DNA of 64,000 nt, taken from contig NC_091116.1 in assembly GCF_024713975.1 (NCBI RefSeq), positions 11,562,986 through 11,626,985 on the forward strand. The letters are read 5' to 3'. This DNA is from Paralichthys olivaceus (Eukaryota > Chordata > Actinopteri > Pleuronectiformes > Paralichthyidae). This document shows, piece by piece, positions 10,453 to 25,994 of the stretch (the first letter of the stretch is position 1; every line of letters begins with the position of its first letter). The notes under the pieces are model-generated. The model worked only from the letters and a program-made list of their open reading frames with translations, was not told the origin of the DNA and made no database searches. The translations under genes were made by a program, and so were the position numbers.

Positions 10453-13400
10453 TCAGCAGGTATCTATGATGTGGATATCTGAGAGCCATGTGGGGGAGGA
10501 GGCTGACCTCTTAGCGCTCGGTTCCTTCTTGGTGCTCTCCGCAGGGCTGACGCTCTTCCACACATTCCCGAAAGAACCTTTGGACATCTCGTCAGTGATG
10601 TTCACTGTGGCTGGGTCACTCCTTCGAAAACACATCACAGAGGATATACACAGCAGAAGGTTTTCATGGTGTTTATCAAAGCACTGCATTTAGCAGAATG
10701 TCTTTAAGCAGGACTCACGATGCAGAATGTGATTAAAGATTAAAATGTCTTACTTGTAGTGTCCCTCCAGTGGCACTTGCACAATGCCTTCCTCCTCTAC
10801 AATAATACTGTGCTCATCCTGGAGAAAGAGACAAAAGAGAAAATGTAAAACACGTGTGTTGCAGCTGCATTGGTGAAAACGTGAAGCAGGTGGAGTTCAG
10901 ACATCTGAGCCGTGCTCCGCTGCTTCACCTCTTCTGCTGCATCCTCCAACTTCTTCTTCTTCCACTCGGGCATCAGGTCATCCAGCCAGCTCAGCTCTCT
11001 CTTGGTGAAGATGAAGTCCAACACCTTACGAATGAACACCAGGGCCAAGACCTGGAGCAGCGGAAACAGACATCAATAAGAAATAAGCGCAGGAATAAGA
11101 CAGCGTGTGCAGCACACACAAACATGCTCATCACCATCATGGGGAAGACGATGGCAGCTTTGGAGGTCTTGATGATCCACAGCAGGGCCAAGCAGGTGAG
11201 CTGGATGATGGTGAAGAGGTGCACCTTCCTCAGAGGGACGTGGCGAAGGTAGATGAAGTCTGGCTGATGTTTGGCTGGCATGCCGAACAACTTCAGACGG
11301 TCAAAGAACTGCACGGATACACAGACACACATTTATGAATTCATCCCGATTCTTTTCCTGGATATAATAATAATTCAGAATAACAAATATCTTCTAGATA
11401 AAGACCAGCGGACTGTGTTTGGCCTCACCTGAATACCCCTGAGTGAGGAAGCCCCCATGTAGAGAAAGACTCCGTACAGCACAGGCATGGGGATGAACTG
11501 AAGAGAAATATTCAGGATCAGGATTAAAACTATTCAAACTAACACTAACTAAGCTCACATTTCTAACACATATAATAATTAACAACAAATGTTATAATGA
11601 TTCTTGAGGGGATGTATATTTTTTGAGGATTCGTTCTGACCTTCAGCACAGAGGTCATGAAGACGGAGCAGCCCATCAGTGTGAAGATCATGAGGCCGGT
11701 GAAGCGCTGCTCCCGGATGCCCAGGAACTTGGGCTGTTCCCCGGGGGCGGAGCACTCAGACTCCAGCTTCAGGCTGTTCACGTGGGAGATGGAGAGCACG
11801 GTGGCCGCCACGAACCACGGCAGGCCCATCACCGAGCACACTCCCAGCATCACCCCCACCACAAACAGGTCCAGGTGATAGCCACAGCCTTTCTGCAGGA
11901 GCCGGACAAGGAGCATTGATATTTATTTCCTCAATAATTCAGTTTCCTTTGTGACTAGAATTTTAAAATACCTTCAGTTTGTGCTCCTTCCTGTTGATGA
12001 TGACGGCCGTGATCTGCTGGTCCATGAAAATGAGGATGGTGCAGAGCAGAGCTGGGATAAAGGTGATGATGGTGGTCCACCAGGGGTTGGGCCCCACAGG
12101 GTTTATGACCCAGCCACGATCGTCTCTGGTTGGCTGAGGCACAAAGAAGAACACAAATGATATATGATGATGATATATCATGATGTATAATGAATCTACA
12201 GTTTTAAATAAGGCCTCTTCTGGACTTACTTTGAACTTGTTGGGGACCTGTAATTTAGGTGAGGGGATCCCCAGGGCGTAATCTACAAGAACCATAGTGA
12301 GGATGGTGATGAAGACGGCAAAGTCGCTGATGATGGCTCGGACCTGCAGGGAACAAAGACACACTTACAATACAAGCAGACTACAGTGCAGTGCTCATCA
12401 CCACAAGGTGGCGCCGGTACACTACAGATCACTGTGTCCGCATCACGCCACATATTTTGCTCATGCGTGTCATCTCAATGATGAATCATAGAAAACTCAC
12501 ACATAGAATGGCAACACAGACTGCAGGGCTTTTGTTGTGTCATGGGACAACCAGTAGATGGCAGAATAATCTAAAATGATGCTTTATAAACTAATAACAG
12601 TGTAATTTCAGGACAGTAAATGGAGGAATTCATAAATGATGAAAACAAATTCTATTCTGCGGCTATCATGCACCTGAAAACAGTAACTGTAAATCTAAAA
12701 GTGTGTGTACTTCAACGAGAACAACACATGTAAAGATAAAATAACACAAAGACGGTAATAGGTGGGTGCATGTGTGTTTTTGCAGTACTTGGGTGGGATA
12801 ACAGTGTGATAAGTACCTTGGTCGGGAAGTAACGACTCGTCTTGAACTCCTTGAGGAAGGCGGACATGAAGACGGTGGAGAAGAAGAGGACCACGCACCA
12901 GAAGAGGACGTCTGGGATGTAGGGCCCGTGGGGGCCACAGGCCGTGCCCTCAAACTCGCCGTGCAACATCTCGCACTCCTACTGGCACCAGAGGACAGGG
13001 TGATAATGACGATGATGATGATGGTAAAGATGATGAAGATAATCAGGATGATGAGGCGAAGGCAGACGGGGATAATGATGCCATGGAAAATGATTCGAGT
13101 GACAGCGTAGATGAGGGTGATGATGAGTGTCAGTGATGAATTAGTGAAGTCTGAGAAGGCGCTTTATGTTTTTATACTACATAGCTACTAAAAGAACACA
13201 GCGTAGAATCCCAGTGGCCTCATGTGAGCCCAGATCTCAAAACGCTTGCTGCCACACATGCAGCACATGGAGTGACGCAGCAGCATGCCACCGGCATGAC
13301 TGATTCTGACTGATTCAGGCCTGACAGTGAGAGAATCCACGCTTCACGCTGCATCTCCATTTTCATTCTGCGGCGCTAAATCCTGCCAACATTCTCTTAA

Positions 13401-14764
13401 TCCCCGCCTAGACTTATGACGCGTCTTCATAAAGCGGCGTGTGGGGTAAGTGAGACACAACACGGTGCCAGACTGTGAGAAATATCCCCAAACTTTCTCT
13501 GGTGTCTTCGCGTGCGGTTTAATTTCGGTGCGAGCAGCTGTGATTTCAAGTGTTATCTCGTCTCTCCTCTCGTCTGACTCACACTGTGATTGCTTTTTCT
13601 TAACAGCTTACAGATCCACATCTTTAACCATTAGAAGTCTATTGTGTCTGTGCATCTCTAGGCCGTAAATGTCCCTAAATCTTAAATAAAGTATTACACT
13701 ATATGTATGTTCCTTACCTTGACCTCCAGCATGGTCCAGTTGACCTGTGAGGCTGTGACGTTCTTCTCCTCCCAGAAGCGTAAAGTCTCATTGCTGGGGT
13801 ATCTGGGCTCCACACACGCACATCTATAGAGAATATAATATATTATAAGAATATATATATATATGCTTTAATTTTATGTATTTGTGTGTTAAAGGCTGAT
13901 GATCACTCAGGAACTGTGAGGAAACCTCAAACTTCAGGACCAAAGCATTATTATGTGAAATTTGATAATTGAAAGAAATAATGGGCCGATTAATTACTAA
14001 TGAGCAGAATCAGTATTTCTAGCCACATGTTCCATTACACACCACTTCCGAAAAGGTCCACCCATCTACATAAATGAGTCACTCTGCTGGCATTTTGCAA
14101 AATTAAATGTTGACGTCCCCTAGTGCACTAAACTGGAATGGAAAAAACCAGAGAAGCAGCTCTTGGCTCGACGTCGCCACTAACCCGCTAATGTAGCTGG
14201 ATCATGCATGATGCTCCCGACACAGGCTCAACATGGGATTACTCACCATAAAGCAAAACCCATTACTAAGAAGACTGGACCGAGTGTGTCTACGGCTACA
14301 TCACTCCACCATCTGTCATTTCATGATGTAGCAAATGCACTCAAGCACACGTGTGTATATGTGATACTATGATATTATTATATTTACATTAAAAGAACTT
14401 AAAGATGATTATTTCTCAAGTTTAGAGTGAGATTCAACTTGTGAAAAAAAGTTTTTTATCCAGTTTACTACAATTAGAAGTGAAAAAGAAAAAAGCACTT
14501 ACGAATACTGTGTGAGCGTCTGGAGATTGTTGTTTTTATTGATGGGGTAATGCACTCCCAAGTGGAGCAGCTTCTCCAGAGCCTCATAGATGAAGATGAT
14601 GCAGATAAGTGAAGCAAAAGCTTCCTCAGTGAAGCGTGTGATGTAACAGACAAGCGAGCTGGCATCAGTGGCCACCAGCAGCAGACAGAAGAAGGCCGTC
14701 CACAGGCCAATACAGGCCCTCAGGGAGAGGTAGGACAGCTCATAGTCCCTGGGAGAGACAGGAC

Positions 14765-14817
<53 letters not shown>

Positions 14818-17800
14818 AAGAGTGAAGGGGAAAGCAATTAGACATGGCATCCCTACTCAAGCAGAAAGGACACCCACCCACCAGCAGGACTAAAGCAAAA
14901 ATGTATTAATTTAAGCTGAAAAAACAAAAAAGGAAGTCACCCACTTGCAGAACTTGAAGAGGATCTTCTCAAAGACGAGAACGGGCCCCGTGCTGCCCAG
15001 GATGGTGAGAGGCTGACCCGCTATAAGAGAGTAGGCTATTCCAGTCATGGAGGCCCCGAACAGGGACTCGATAGCACTCTGGAAACATCGAAAATGAGGC
15101 TATTGATTCATGTCCTTTTTAAAAATCCACATTGCTTTTGTAGCTTTGATTGATATTATAACATTTTCTAAACATTGCCTGAGGCTTATCAGGTTCAAAT
15201 TTTGAGGTGTTTGCTTAGTCGCATTAAAAACAAAGTAAAGCGAAGTATTGGATTCAAATTTTGAGGTATCATGAGTCATGAATCTCATCTTAGGAGGATG
15301 CATTGTCTTTTCTATCAGCAACGTGTTTCAAGGTGTCTTTCAGTGAGAAGAGTCAGTTCTTAAAAGCTTTCTGAGTCCTGAGTCGTGTTTTCCCTGGGCA
15401 AATGTAAATTTAAGAAATCATCCGACCTCAGTAGTCTGAAAACTGTTTCAAAACTCGTCTCTCATGAATACAGCGTCCCTGGCTGCACGCTGAAACGCTG
15501 TGGCCGACTCGACATTTAGACGGGAGCGCAGAGCCATTAAGGTGTTTCTCACCACACGTCCCTCTGTGGCCTCCCCCAGGAGGCCTCCAAAGGTGATGAC
15601 AGGTGACATGCAGGCGCAGTAGAGGAAGAGGAAGGAGGCCAGACACTGCAGGCTCAGGGCATCTGTGTAGTCAGAAATATAGTGAGGGGCCTTTCGCTTG
15701 ATGTCCATGATGAGCCCACCAAACAATCTGAGGAGAAATGAGAAGATGTTGCATTTAAATGTGGAAAACTTGTGCATGACACAATAAATAACCTAACAAA
15801 CTATATGTTTTGTGTAAAAAGATCTTTTCATTCAGTATTTGGTGATGCAATCATAGTACCATAGACTCCCACCTCTGCGTTTCACAGTTGGCACTATGCA
15901 GTCACTGTATTCAACAAGATGAGAGTGTTAATGATTTTCTCATCTTTTTTCATAAACAAGCTAATTTCACAAAATGTCAAACTATTGCTTAAAATAAACT
16001 GCATCGTGTTCTGTTACTGCATCGCCTGCAGAGATGCTGGGATTCTCTTCACTGCTGAACAAAGAGAACAGACCACTAAAGCTTATTCCTTTATATTTAC
16101 ACATTTGAACCACAAGAAAAAGTATTTAAAAGGGTTAAAGGTATTTGTCGGCTCTCCTGCTGCAGGAGGACTGGACCAGTGTGAACTAGCTGGGGGTGGT
16201 TGCTGTAGCAACAGTGGGCGGGACGTTATCTTTGGTCTGTGCAGTAGCGATGCCGTGTCCCTGGAGGAGGTGGAGGGGGTTGATGGCTGGGCCTGGGCCA
16301 ATCCGAGCTGAGATAAGAGGCTGTGCTGCATCACACTGCAGCTCAGCAGCACATCACTCACTCCTCTGCTATTAAACCACCCAACACCAGTGTACTATCA
16401 GTATGTAGAACCCCTCTGCAGCCCAAGAGTTCCCTGGAAGTAATGGTCAGATTTCTGCATGATGACAATGTGATTTCATCTTCAATCCACTCGGTCGTGT
16501 TGCTGCTCAAAATATCTGTGAAATAAATTTCGTGTGCAATTTTGCCAAACATTTCTACATCTGGTAAAAACCTCAGAACCATTTGTTGGGTATTATCTGA
16601 TAGATAATCCCTCTGGATTCAGGAACTGTAAAATGGCATAAAATAAAAATGTGTCATTGTGTTGTGGGTAACCACTGGGTTAGGGTTCATCTGAAGGTAA
16701 CAAGTTGTAAAGTAAAACGTACGATAGTGTTACTGCTGTGTGAAAGGTTGTGTAGCATATAATCAAGTGTGTGTTTGTAGTAAGGAGTGTGAGGAGGAGT
16801 GGGCATTATTTGTGAGGGAGCTCTCACTGTGACTTCATGTGTGGCATAGCGTGCACAACTCAAACAAAAGACTCAGTGGAGTTAAAGTGTGAGGAATGAT
16901 AATGGATCGGTCTGGTTCTTAAGGGAGCTAAATTTACAGTTTGGGGACAGGAGGCCACTCACAGGCGACGGGTGGACGGAGCATGAGCTCCGAGAGCTCA
17001 GGGCTGTACGTCACTGATCGAGCTGAGTGTCTGGAACACTTACTTCCCTGTGCGCTGGAGCTCAGGGCCACCGTGCCCTCCATGTTCCTCTGACTCTCCA
17101 AGATCTGTCACACCGTTGGGAACAGGAGGAATCTTGCGCTTTTCCTGTGTGGTTAAGATCACGGTCAGTCAACTGTCAGTAGTCGTCATCGTAAGGACAA
17201 TAACAAACATCAGAGGCTTTTTAAATAAGACCTGGAACAAACTCATTCCTTTTCTGTAGCAGCTAACCAAAAAATTCTATCCCCAACAAGATGGCGGATT
17301 GTTTTTTTCAAGGCACAGCGTAATAACTAGCGGAGGAAAAAATAACTAATGTTTTGTCGAGGATTGAGAGCAGAACCCTGGGGAGCAGCATCAAAGCTGG
17401 AGGAGCCTGTTTAAACATTGCTCAGCAGGCAGCACGGAGAAGAAGGCCGCAGCCCGGAGGAACAGTCACATATGGAGAGAATCTCAAACTCTGAGCAGAC
17501 ACAAAATGGGGCGTTGTGTGATTAAACTTTTTGAGTGGCAGAATCGAAACATCAACAAAAGAACGTCATTCTTTTCACTAAGCGATACCAGACAATAAAC
17601 TACTACAGAGTATTCGGCCGATTTCGAGAATAATGTCATAATATCACTGGAATAAAAGTGATAATACCATGAGAATGAAGTTTCCCCATTCATTTTTATA
17701 ATAAAAAGGAGCACACACCTGAGAGGGCACATTTTTGGGAGGCTCTATTCTGATGGAGGGGTCCCACTCTCCAGGGGGCAACACCGTCACCTGGTCCAGA

Positions 17801-20800
17801 AACTCATCTATGCCGGCCACCAGGTCATTCCTGTCTTTGGCTTTGTATGCAACATCGTGGAAAACCTGTGGAGGAGATAAGGGGAGAGATGCTGATTTTT
17901 GAATAACCATTGATTTAATTATCGTCTGTGTTCTTCTGTGACGCAGAATCACTGAGTTCACTCATGGGTTTACAGATGCAGACTTGAAGTATTCCTCTCC
18001 CCAAACATAATGAAAAAGAAAGTATTCAGAGCATTATCATACAAAGTGAATCTTCACAGGAATAAGGTGATATGTGAAATGTCATTTGTTTCTCATGAAT
18101 AGGAGAACAGTTTATCTAAATGGAATGCAGACTATGTTTGCTGAGAACCAATAGACATGGATGAGTACAGCTCCTTCCCAAATGATGAGGATTTTTATTT
18201 TCATACATCCCAAAGGGACTCTGCAGCCTGGGAGAAGAAACAAGGTGACATCTGGCTGTGATGGTGGTCAGTAACATTAGCTCATTGCTGCCCGGTGGGA
18301 AATCCTGTCACGTATTCAGGTCGTACTCTGCTGAGCCCCCCAGGGCAGGTTTGGTTAGTGAAATGCAAACCCGGGGTTGTTGGTGCTGGTTTCTCTGCTT
18401 CCCCCAAACCATAATAAACTCTGATATAACCATCAAACTAAATATAAAAATATCTGACTATTATTATTTCTTGTTTGGGACACATCTATGAATATTGACT
18501 CTTTAACCACATACCAAACCATCTTGGGATACGTGCAGCTCAAATGTTGCTTGCTCTGCTTCAAGTGCTTTATTAGCACAGTTAATGTAGTTTTGAGTGA
18601 ATTGAGTTTATCCACTTTCTTCTACTTTACACAAATACCCTATTACATTTTGTACTTTTTATCCCAGTACATTTATTCCACACAAAACACACGATCAGCC
18701 TGGAAGAAATGACGTAATGTTTAAAGAAAAACAAAATCGCTCTCTCATGTTTTTTTTAGTCTGGAACTGGGACTATGCTCAAGTGATTTATTATATTCAA
18801 CATATTAAAAAAAGAAAGTAAACTATCGGGCAGTAAAGACCTCATCAGGGGGGATGTTTTGAAACTTTTTAGTTTATTCCTTGAGAAATAATTCATGAAT
18901 CAGTAATAACAATCCTATAATTGAAAGATTTTTACTTGTAATCGATCTGTATCTTTATATTCCTCTTGGAACTTTCCTGGTTTCATTCCAAGAGTCAGAA
19001 TTTGAACCTTGATGTTCTTGCACTTGCATCACATGCCTCACCTCATCAGTCATCAGCGTGGCAATAGACCGGCCGATTTCATGATACTGTGGACCCTTTC
19101 CCAGAGGGCCAAGAAGGATGAAAAGAAACCTGTCCAACACACAGGACAACAGGTTTTCAAGACATCTATCAAGACTTGAAATACAATAAAGAAAGGAGGA
19201 GAGATGGTGATGAGTTGTGTGTATTACCTGGTGGTGATGGGAACCTCAGCCAGGCCGTTGAGCAGCACAGCGGGGGCCAGGCGGACAAAAGCCACCACAG
19301 GGCGGTCGAGGAATTCCAGCTCCCCCACCAGGACGTTGGACGCCTCAGCACCGGGAGGGATCTTCTTCATGAAGTGGAGGTCAATCTGTGAGACAGAAAG
19401 AAACAAATACATTTCAGACTGAATACGACATCAGGATAAATGTTTGATATAGGTAGATGGAAAAATTCAAAATAATGTCTGGATCTGACGTTCCACACAG
19501 ACAATAAAAGAAAAGAAAATAATCTTTACTCCCACTGAATTCTAGTCAGTTTCCCATGGAGAGACTCATTTCACACGTAACCCAATCTTGGTTAAATATG
19601 CAGTGCTGGTTTGGAACTATCAGTGTCGGTGGATAAACAGCAGACTCAGCAGTGGGTCTGCTCGCTCACCTTGCTGAAGTCGACGGCACTGTTTTCTCGG
19701 CTGACGTCCTGTTTGCCCTCGTTGTTGGCCGGCTGGGACTGAGGCGAGACTGTTTGGCCTGTCGGGCAGAGCGGGAAACCAACAGCATGTCAACTTTCAG
19801 CCTATCACAACACTACTTTCCCACACAAAGACAAAGGTCTCCAGTGAGCGACTACAGGGTACAGTTACATTCTCCGAAAAAACATGGTACAACCGTGAAC
19901 TTTTGATGTCGTGCTGCGCCTTTATTAGTGAAAAGATTTAGCCCAAAAACAAAAGATGCAATATTGTACCTCTTTTTCGGAGTGTAGCTGCTGTGTTAGT
20001 TTAATATTAAGATCTTCTGCAAAAGATCAGAGGTGATTTTAACTAAACCATAGACAAAATCATTCAGTATGCCTTGTGATGTGAAGGCGGCCGCAGTTGT
20101 TTGAGTAGATGTTAAGGGAATGCTTTTCAGTGAGGGTGAAACAAACTACATTTAAAGCAATAGTTTGACATTTGGGTGAAATATGCTTATTCACTTTCTT
20201 GACTCATGGCTGTAAATGAAATATGAAGCTAGAGCCAAATCTGTAAAATGCATGTACACGGTGTATAAGCATATTTATGAAATGTTTAACTATTTCTTTA
20301 AGTCCTAAAGGATGGTGAAGTTAAATGATGCATTTATAGTGCATAGCTTCCACTATTAGTTATCAGTTTAGTTTAGAATACGATTCCTAATTCTCCTATA
20401 TGTGTTTTAGGGATCTCACATATTGTTGACGATGATGGCATTAAGCGGAGAGCATTATCATGAAAACAGGTAATGACAGCTCATCCTTCCTCCTCCATGT
20501 GAGTGGATGAGACAAAGACCAAATGGAAAAGTCACGTCAAATAAATTGTTCTTAGAGGTGGTTTCTGTCTTTTTAAGGAGTTTTTATCACACAAAGTTGG
20601 GAGTTTGGGTTCAGTTAGTTATTTGATGCCATAAGAACAGTGGGAAACGTCTTGATTGACAGCTGAGGCTGATTCCTGATCGGTCGAGCGTGCCACATCC
20701 CATTTTTACCCTCTCATGATGATACTCTCCTCTTCTAATGTCTCGTTTTTACTACTACTACTATCTCTGGACTTTTAGTGCATAGCATCAGCTGAGGCAT

Positions 20801-23800
20801 CCTGGTTGCCTGTGCAAATCTCCAGCTCTGTGTCTTCTTGTGTGATGGGACAGTAGCCTTGTGCGACTGCCTGAAGCACACTGAGACGTTTGACCTTGGT
20901 TTCTCCAAAGGGTACGTCTGGGGTCATGTTGCCATGGCTCCTGGAGGAGCTCAAAGCTGATGGAGGGGTGGACAGACATGGCATGCAGCACACGCACTGT
21001 GGCCATGCCACGCAGGAAAAGGCTCTTTTGGGCGAAGCATTCCTGGGGAGTGCTTTTTCAGGCTGTTTGGGAGATTTTATGGTTTGATAATAGAGGTCAT
21101 TTACTGGTTAAGTGAATGACACATGCACACACACACACATGCAGAACACCGTAGACAAGAACAAACACACAAACATGGAAAAACACAAGAGGAGAAAATG
21201 AGATATCAAGTAGCAGTAAAACAGCAAGTCACAGATGGACACACTGGAAACATCATGCAGAGGATTACAACATAAACATGAAAAATACTGTGTATATATT
21301 TACACACAACAACATATATATGGTCACCATGGAAAAAGCAGAGAACTGCATTCGGCCCATTTGCTCACCATTCTTGTCCATGGAATGAGGCTCTGACTGC
21401 TTCTTGCCGATATCAGCAAAGGAGCGGACAATGGGGATGCGGTTGGCCAGTTTCTTGTGGTTTTGGTGGTGGTGCTGTTTGAGCAGGGCCTCACGGATCC
21501 TCCGCCTGGCATCCTGACCGACGGGGCCCGTCACCTCGTGCTGATCCAGAACCATGTCTGAGAAAATACAAACACAGAAATACACACACAGATGTAGGCC
21601 TCCACATTACTCTTGAAACACTTCATTTGAGATTCACAGAGGCGACTCGTGACAGTGTGTGCTCCAGTGAGGCAGCAGCAAGCAATGCTAAGCTGATTAT
21701 TTCAGCAACAACAAAAATAAGCCACTGTTTCTGATTTCATCGCAGTTCAGCAGATCTCTACAACAGCCCAGTTTATCCCACAATCTGATGACCTGAAAAA
21801 CTTAAACACAGTTCCCTAATTCCCCCTAAACCAGGTCAAATGATGTGGAGCATTTTTATTTTTCAGTCAAGCAAAATCTTGATGCAAACTAAACAAATAT
21901 ATAAAAAAAGTTATGATACATATAAATATCATTTTAAATATCAATAGATTGATATTGTTAAGATAATCAGAGAAGCCATTTAAGTTACTATGTCTATTAT
22001 CTGCATTTTTATGGTGAGATGCTCAGGATTATGGGACACTTTTCAGGGCTGAGAGTTTACCTGCAATCTCCTCCAGCGAGTTGGCCCTCATGTCCAGCAT
22101 CACGGTGCCGTTCATGATGCAGCTGCGGAGCTCGAAAAGACTGTGTAGAGACAGAGTGGCTACATATGGTTTACTCCACCGCTCACCGCCATCCTCCACA
22201 TCCTCCTCAAACTTTAACCACCTGCACAGAAAAACAAAAGAGAAAACTTTATATTTATTTATAAAAGCTTCCTCTCATAAACAGAATCAAAGTCTCAGGT
22301 GTAACAGAGAAAGAATGCCACAGCTCTCTGGCGGTCACACCTGGCTGTCTCTTTCCATTCTGCGTCCTCCCCCTCCCTGACACAGATTTCATCCAGTTCG
22401 GTAAATAGGGCGTGGGGGATGTGTTCCTCATCGCCATCCTCTGTCCCCAAGAGAAACTGCACCCTCTGGGCTGGTGTGTCTGCTGTGGCGAGCGGGACAA
22501 GTGGAGGACGAGTATTGATCGGAAAAGGAGGAGGAAAGAATTTGGAATTATCAAAAAAATAGAAGTAATGTTCATTAGTGAAAATACTTTGGTTGAAATG
22601 TTTCTTTAAACATGTGCATGCTTCTGTCCATTCCTGACACCTACTGTGTGAGGGGGATTCTCGTTCATCCTCGGCCGAGGAGTCCCTCTCCTTGGACCTC
22701 TTCCTGTGTCTGTGTCCGTGGTGACGGTGACGTCGGTGCGACCTCCTGCCCAGGGGCACATGGACCCCGATGTAGAGAGTGCGGTGACCTGGAGGCAACA
22801 AGTTAGACATTTCAGTCTGTCCTTCAGTCCACACTCACTACATGTTTTCTTTCAAGTATATTTTTTATGCTGTGCATTACTAAGTTTTTCATCTTTCTAT
22901 CAAACAAAAAAACGTATTTTTGAGGAACTTTAATTCAAGCACTAGAAGGATTTTTATTTCACTTTCTTTCAGTCAGCGAAATTGAATTGAAGGAAGTGAT
23001 CCATTATGAAGCTATTTCATTGAAGCAGGTTGAGATGTATCATCGGCACAGCAATAGAATACAGACACATAAGAGTGGATAACTGGAAAATGGCATTAGG
23101 TTTCTAATAAGAAGAAATACAATCCTTGTTCTGTGTAAAGCAAGTGATGGTTGTGCATGTCCTTGCACCCATGCATCCGACTTAAGTACTTTGGATGTAC
23201 CGATTTGCCTCAGATCGCTGTTCATAGCAAGAGAATTAATAAAGTGTCTCAATATGTTATTGTAATTTATCCAAGGCCACTTCTTCCTCAGCAGCAGAAG
23301 CCAGAAGTATGATCACATTATCCCATCCTTGGAAGCTGCCTACATCATTTAATTCCCCTCAATCTCGTAGGAAAGGGAATCAATCTGTAGCTCGCTGTTA
23401 ACTCTTGCAGATGCCGACTTGGTGAAATTCAAAAACTATGCGAAAAGATATCATGAGACTATTGGAATAAGGTCGAGGTCGATATTAGGAGAATGAGCAA
23501 CATAATAAACTGCTGACTCCTTCTCATCATGTGTCTTAACAAGGAGCTATTGTTCTCTTTGAGGATACAGAAATGGATTTTGAAATTTGATGACATCTCA
23601 TTATAAATCAATACAGAACAAATAATGAGGCTGCAGGATTCTGGAAGGATATTAATGTGAGCACAAAGACCTTCCTCTGCTGTGTGTGTGTGTGTATGTG
23701 TGAAGTGTGCATCCACAGGGTCAGCATGAAATTAATCTGAGTTGACTTACGCCTATTTTAATTCCGGCCGATCTGCCCAACCACTGCTTCCTTCCCGCCG

Positions 23801-25956
23801 GCCCTTGACTCAGTGGCCGGACACAGACAAGACTATCGGCACCCTGTTCTCTTTATCTGCCTCGTGCACCGTATGAGGCGCCACAGCGTCCAGCATAATG
23901 TGACACCAAACTGAACAGACCCAGAGCAATTTGATGTTCAGGAGCTAAAGCGTAGGATTAGTCAGAGGTACACAAGGGTGAAAAAAGAGAGAATAAAGTC
24001 TTCATTTTATGCTGTGTCACGAGGAACAACAGCAGATCAGTCTACCGTCTGTGTTAAATGAGGACTGTGGAGCATCGTGTGAAGTTATACTTCAGTATTT
24101 CTCGAAATATCATGACTTTTTTCTCATTAAATTGCAGAATCTGTCGTACAAAATATTCCAAGATGGCATTTCTTATAATTCAATCAAGGATGTTGTGTAT
24201 AAGTTACTTGCTTGGAGACGTAACAAATCGCATCATAGCGCACTAATCAGATTTGAGCAATGCACAGACATAATAGTAGGAAATCACCTTAGAGCACAGT
24301 GACATCTGTCAAGGCAGTCGCTCATGCAGGGTCCTTCACCAAAAGAAATCCAGGATGAAGGTTAAGTGGGGTTTGAGGTAGCGTAATGAGAAAATGTCAA
24401 AACACATTTGTAGTAAGGGAGTGTGTCTCACTCTGTCAGAGCTTGTCCTGCAGTGGATGCGACCATCCAGAGCAAATTGCTGTTAGCACCCGGTAAATTA
24501 TGTATGGCGGACGGGGGGTGGAAGAGAGACTGTCTTTGCACATGAATTTCACAATAAAAGGCCCATTCGGGCAGACAGGAACAATAGGGTAGCGGAGAAG
24601 AGTTCATGAGGCACGACTCATGAGTGGAGGACTCTACAAAAATAGCTCTCCTCCTCCAGGCCTGACCCATACTGCTGATGTCATGTCTTTCTCTTTTCAT
24701 CTACTGCCACATTTCAGTGGCTTTCATTCGGCCCGGGCCCGAGATTTAACAAAGCAGCACAATCACTGTTACTTAAATCTTGTCTAGATGTCCAGGACTA
24801 TGACCTCCCCTACTTGTTGGGGTTACATTTACATCATATCATCATTGCTTGCTGTTTCCATCTTTCTTTTCCTGAGGTGCATCATTTTTTATCCTATATT
24901 TTTATTTGATTAACCACATCGCCTCCAAATGATTCACTATTTTGCACCGTTTATTTGCATCACTGTTGATGTGCAAAGGACTTTATTCTTTAAAACCACT
25001 TTCACTGTCTCTTTTCTCACCATCTGAATGAAGCTGCATCCGTCAGAGCTGCAGTGCAAACCACATGGCAGTGAGTGGAAACCAATCCAGGACTGGAACT
25101 TAAAAGCTTCAATGGAATTGAGCAAGACATCATACAGTGCTAATCTTTTCTTTAGCCCGGTGGTGAGTGAGTGTGAATGAGGGAGGGGTGGAGAGGCGGT
25201 CCTTCTCCTGTACTGTGCTGACGCTGGATCAGCATCAACACAGCGTCAGACTAGTGATGATGGAAACCATTGACAAAAGATTAGCGTCCTTGAGATGAAA
25301 GCACACATCTCACCGTGTGTCGAGACTGAAACCTTTGTCTTGTTGCCATGACAACAATAGAGAGTATACTGACGGAGCAGTCAGAGTATTATATGAGAAG
25401 GAATCCTAATGTTTTCAGTAATAATGTTGGTATTTCATCATATTTTCTCTGGATGATTCTTTGTTATTTCTCATAACAAGGTCTATCATTTATGAATCTG
25501 TCGTCTCTCATTGGATTCCTGGATATTTTTTGGAGACATACACTGACTTATATAATTGTGCCCACTTTCCTTGAGCTTGCCTTAATTGCCAGTCTCCCAA
25601 AATACTTTTCCAAAAAAGCAAGGACATACTAGGACAAATCCCCCTCACCATTCTGCCCACAACAGAAGAGGAGATTATGCATTGATTACAAAAAGGCTGA
25701 CTCAGACAGCTGTTGAGCTGCATTGTGGGAAACGTAGGATCCAGCACTGTAGGAGATTTGTGTGCATCACCTTCAAGTCTTCCAACTTTGAAATTCTAAC
25801 AATGTGTCTAAACTCAATGAAGTAAATATCAATTGTGGGTTTTTACCTTCGAGCTCTTCCTTCTCAAAGTTGGTGTTGAGCATGGAGCGTGTGCCCCCGC
25901 GGTCCACCACCGCCTCCTCATCAGTTCTCTATGGGGAGACACAAACACACACACAC

Positions 25957-25994
<38 letters not shown>

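Noticed and set aside
10854-12160. Plus-strand open frames across the slc4a10 3' exons
   Set aside because: They are antisense shadows of conserved minus-strand exons that have correct phases and a known family.
20775-21011. Minus-strand open frame in the slc4a10 intron at the position of the SLC4A7 cassette
   Set aside because: The flanking exons need phase-1 splice sites. I could not find a convincing acceptor and donor that keep this frame open, and the peptide does not resemble known cassettes.
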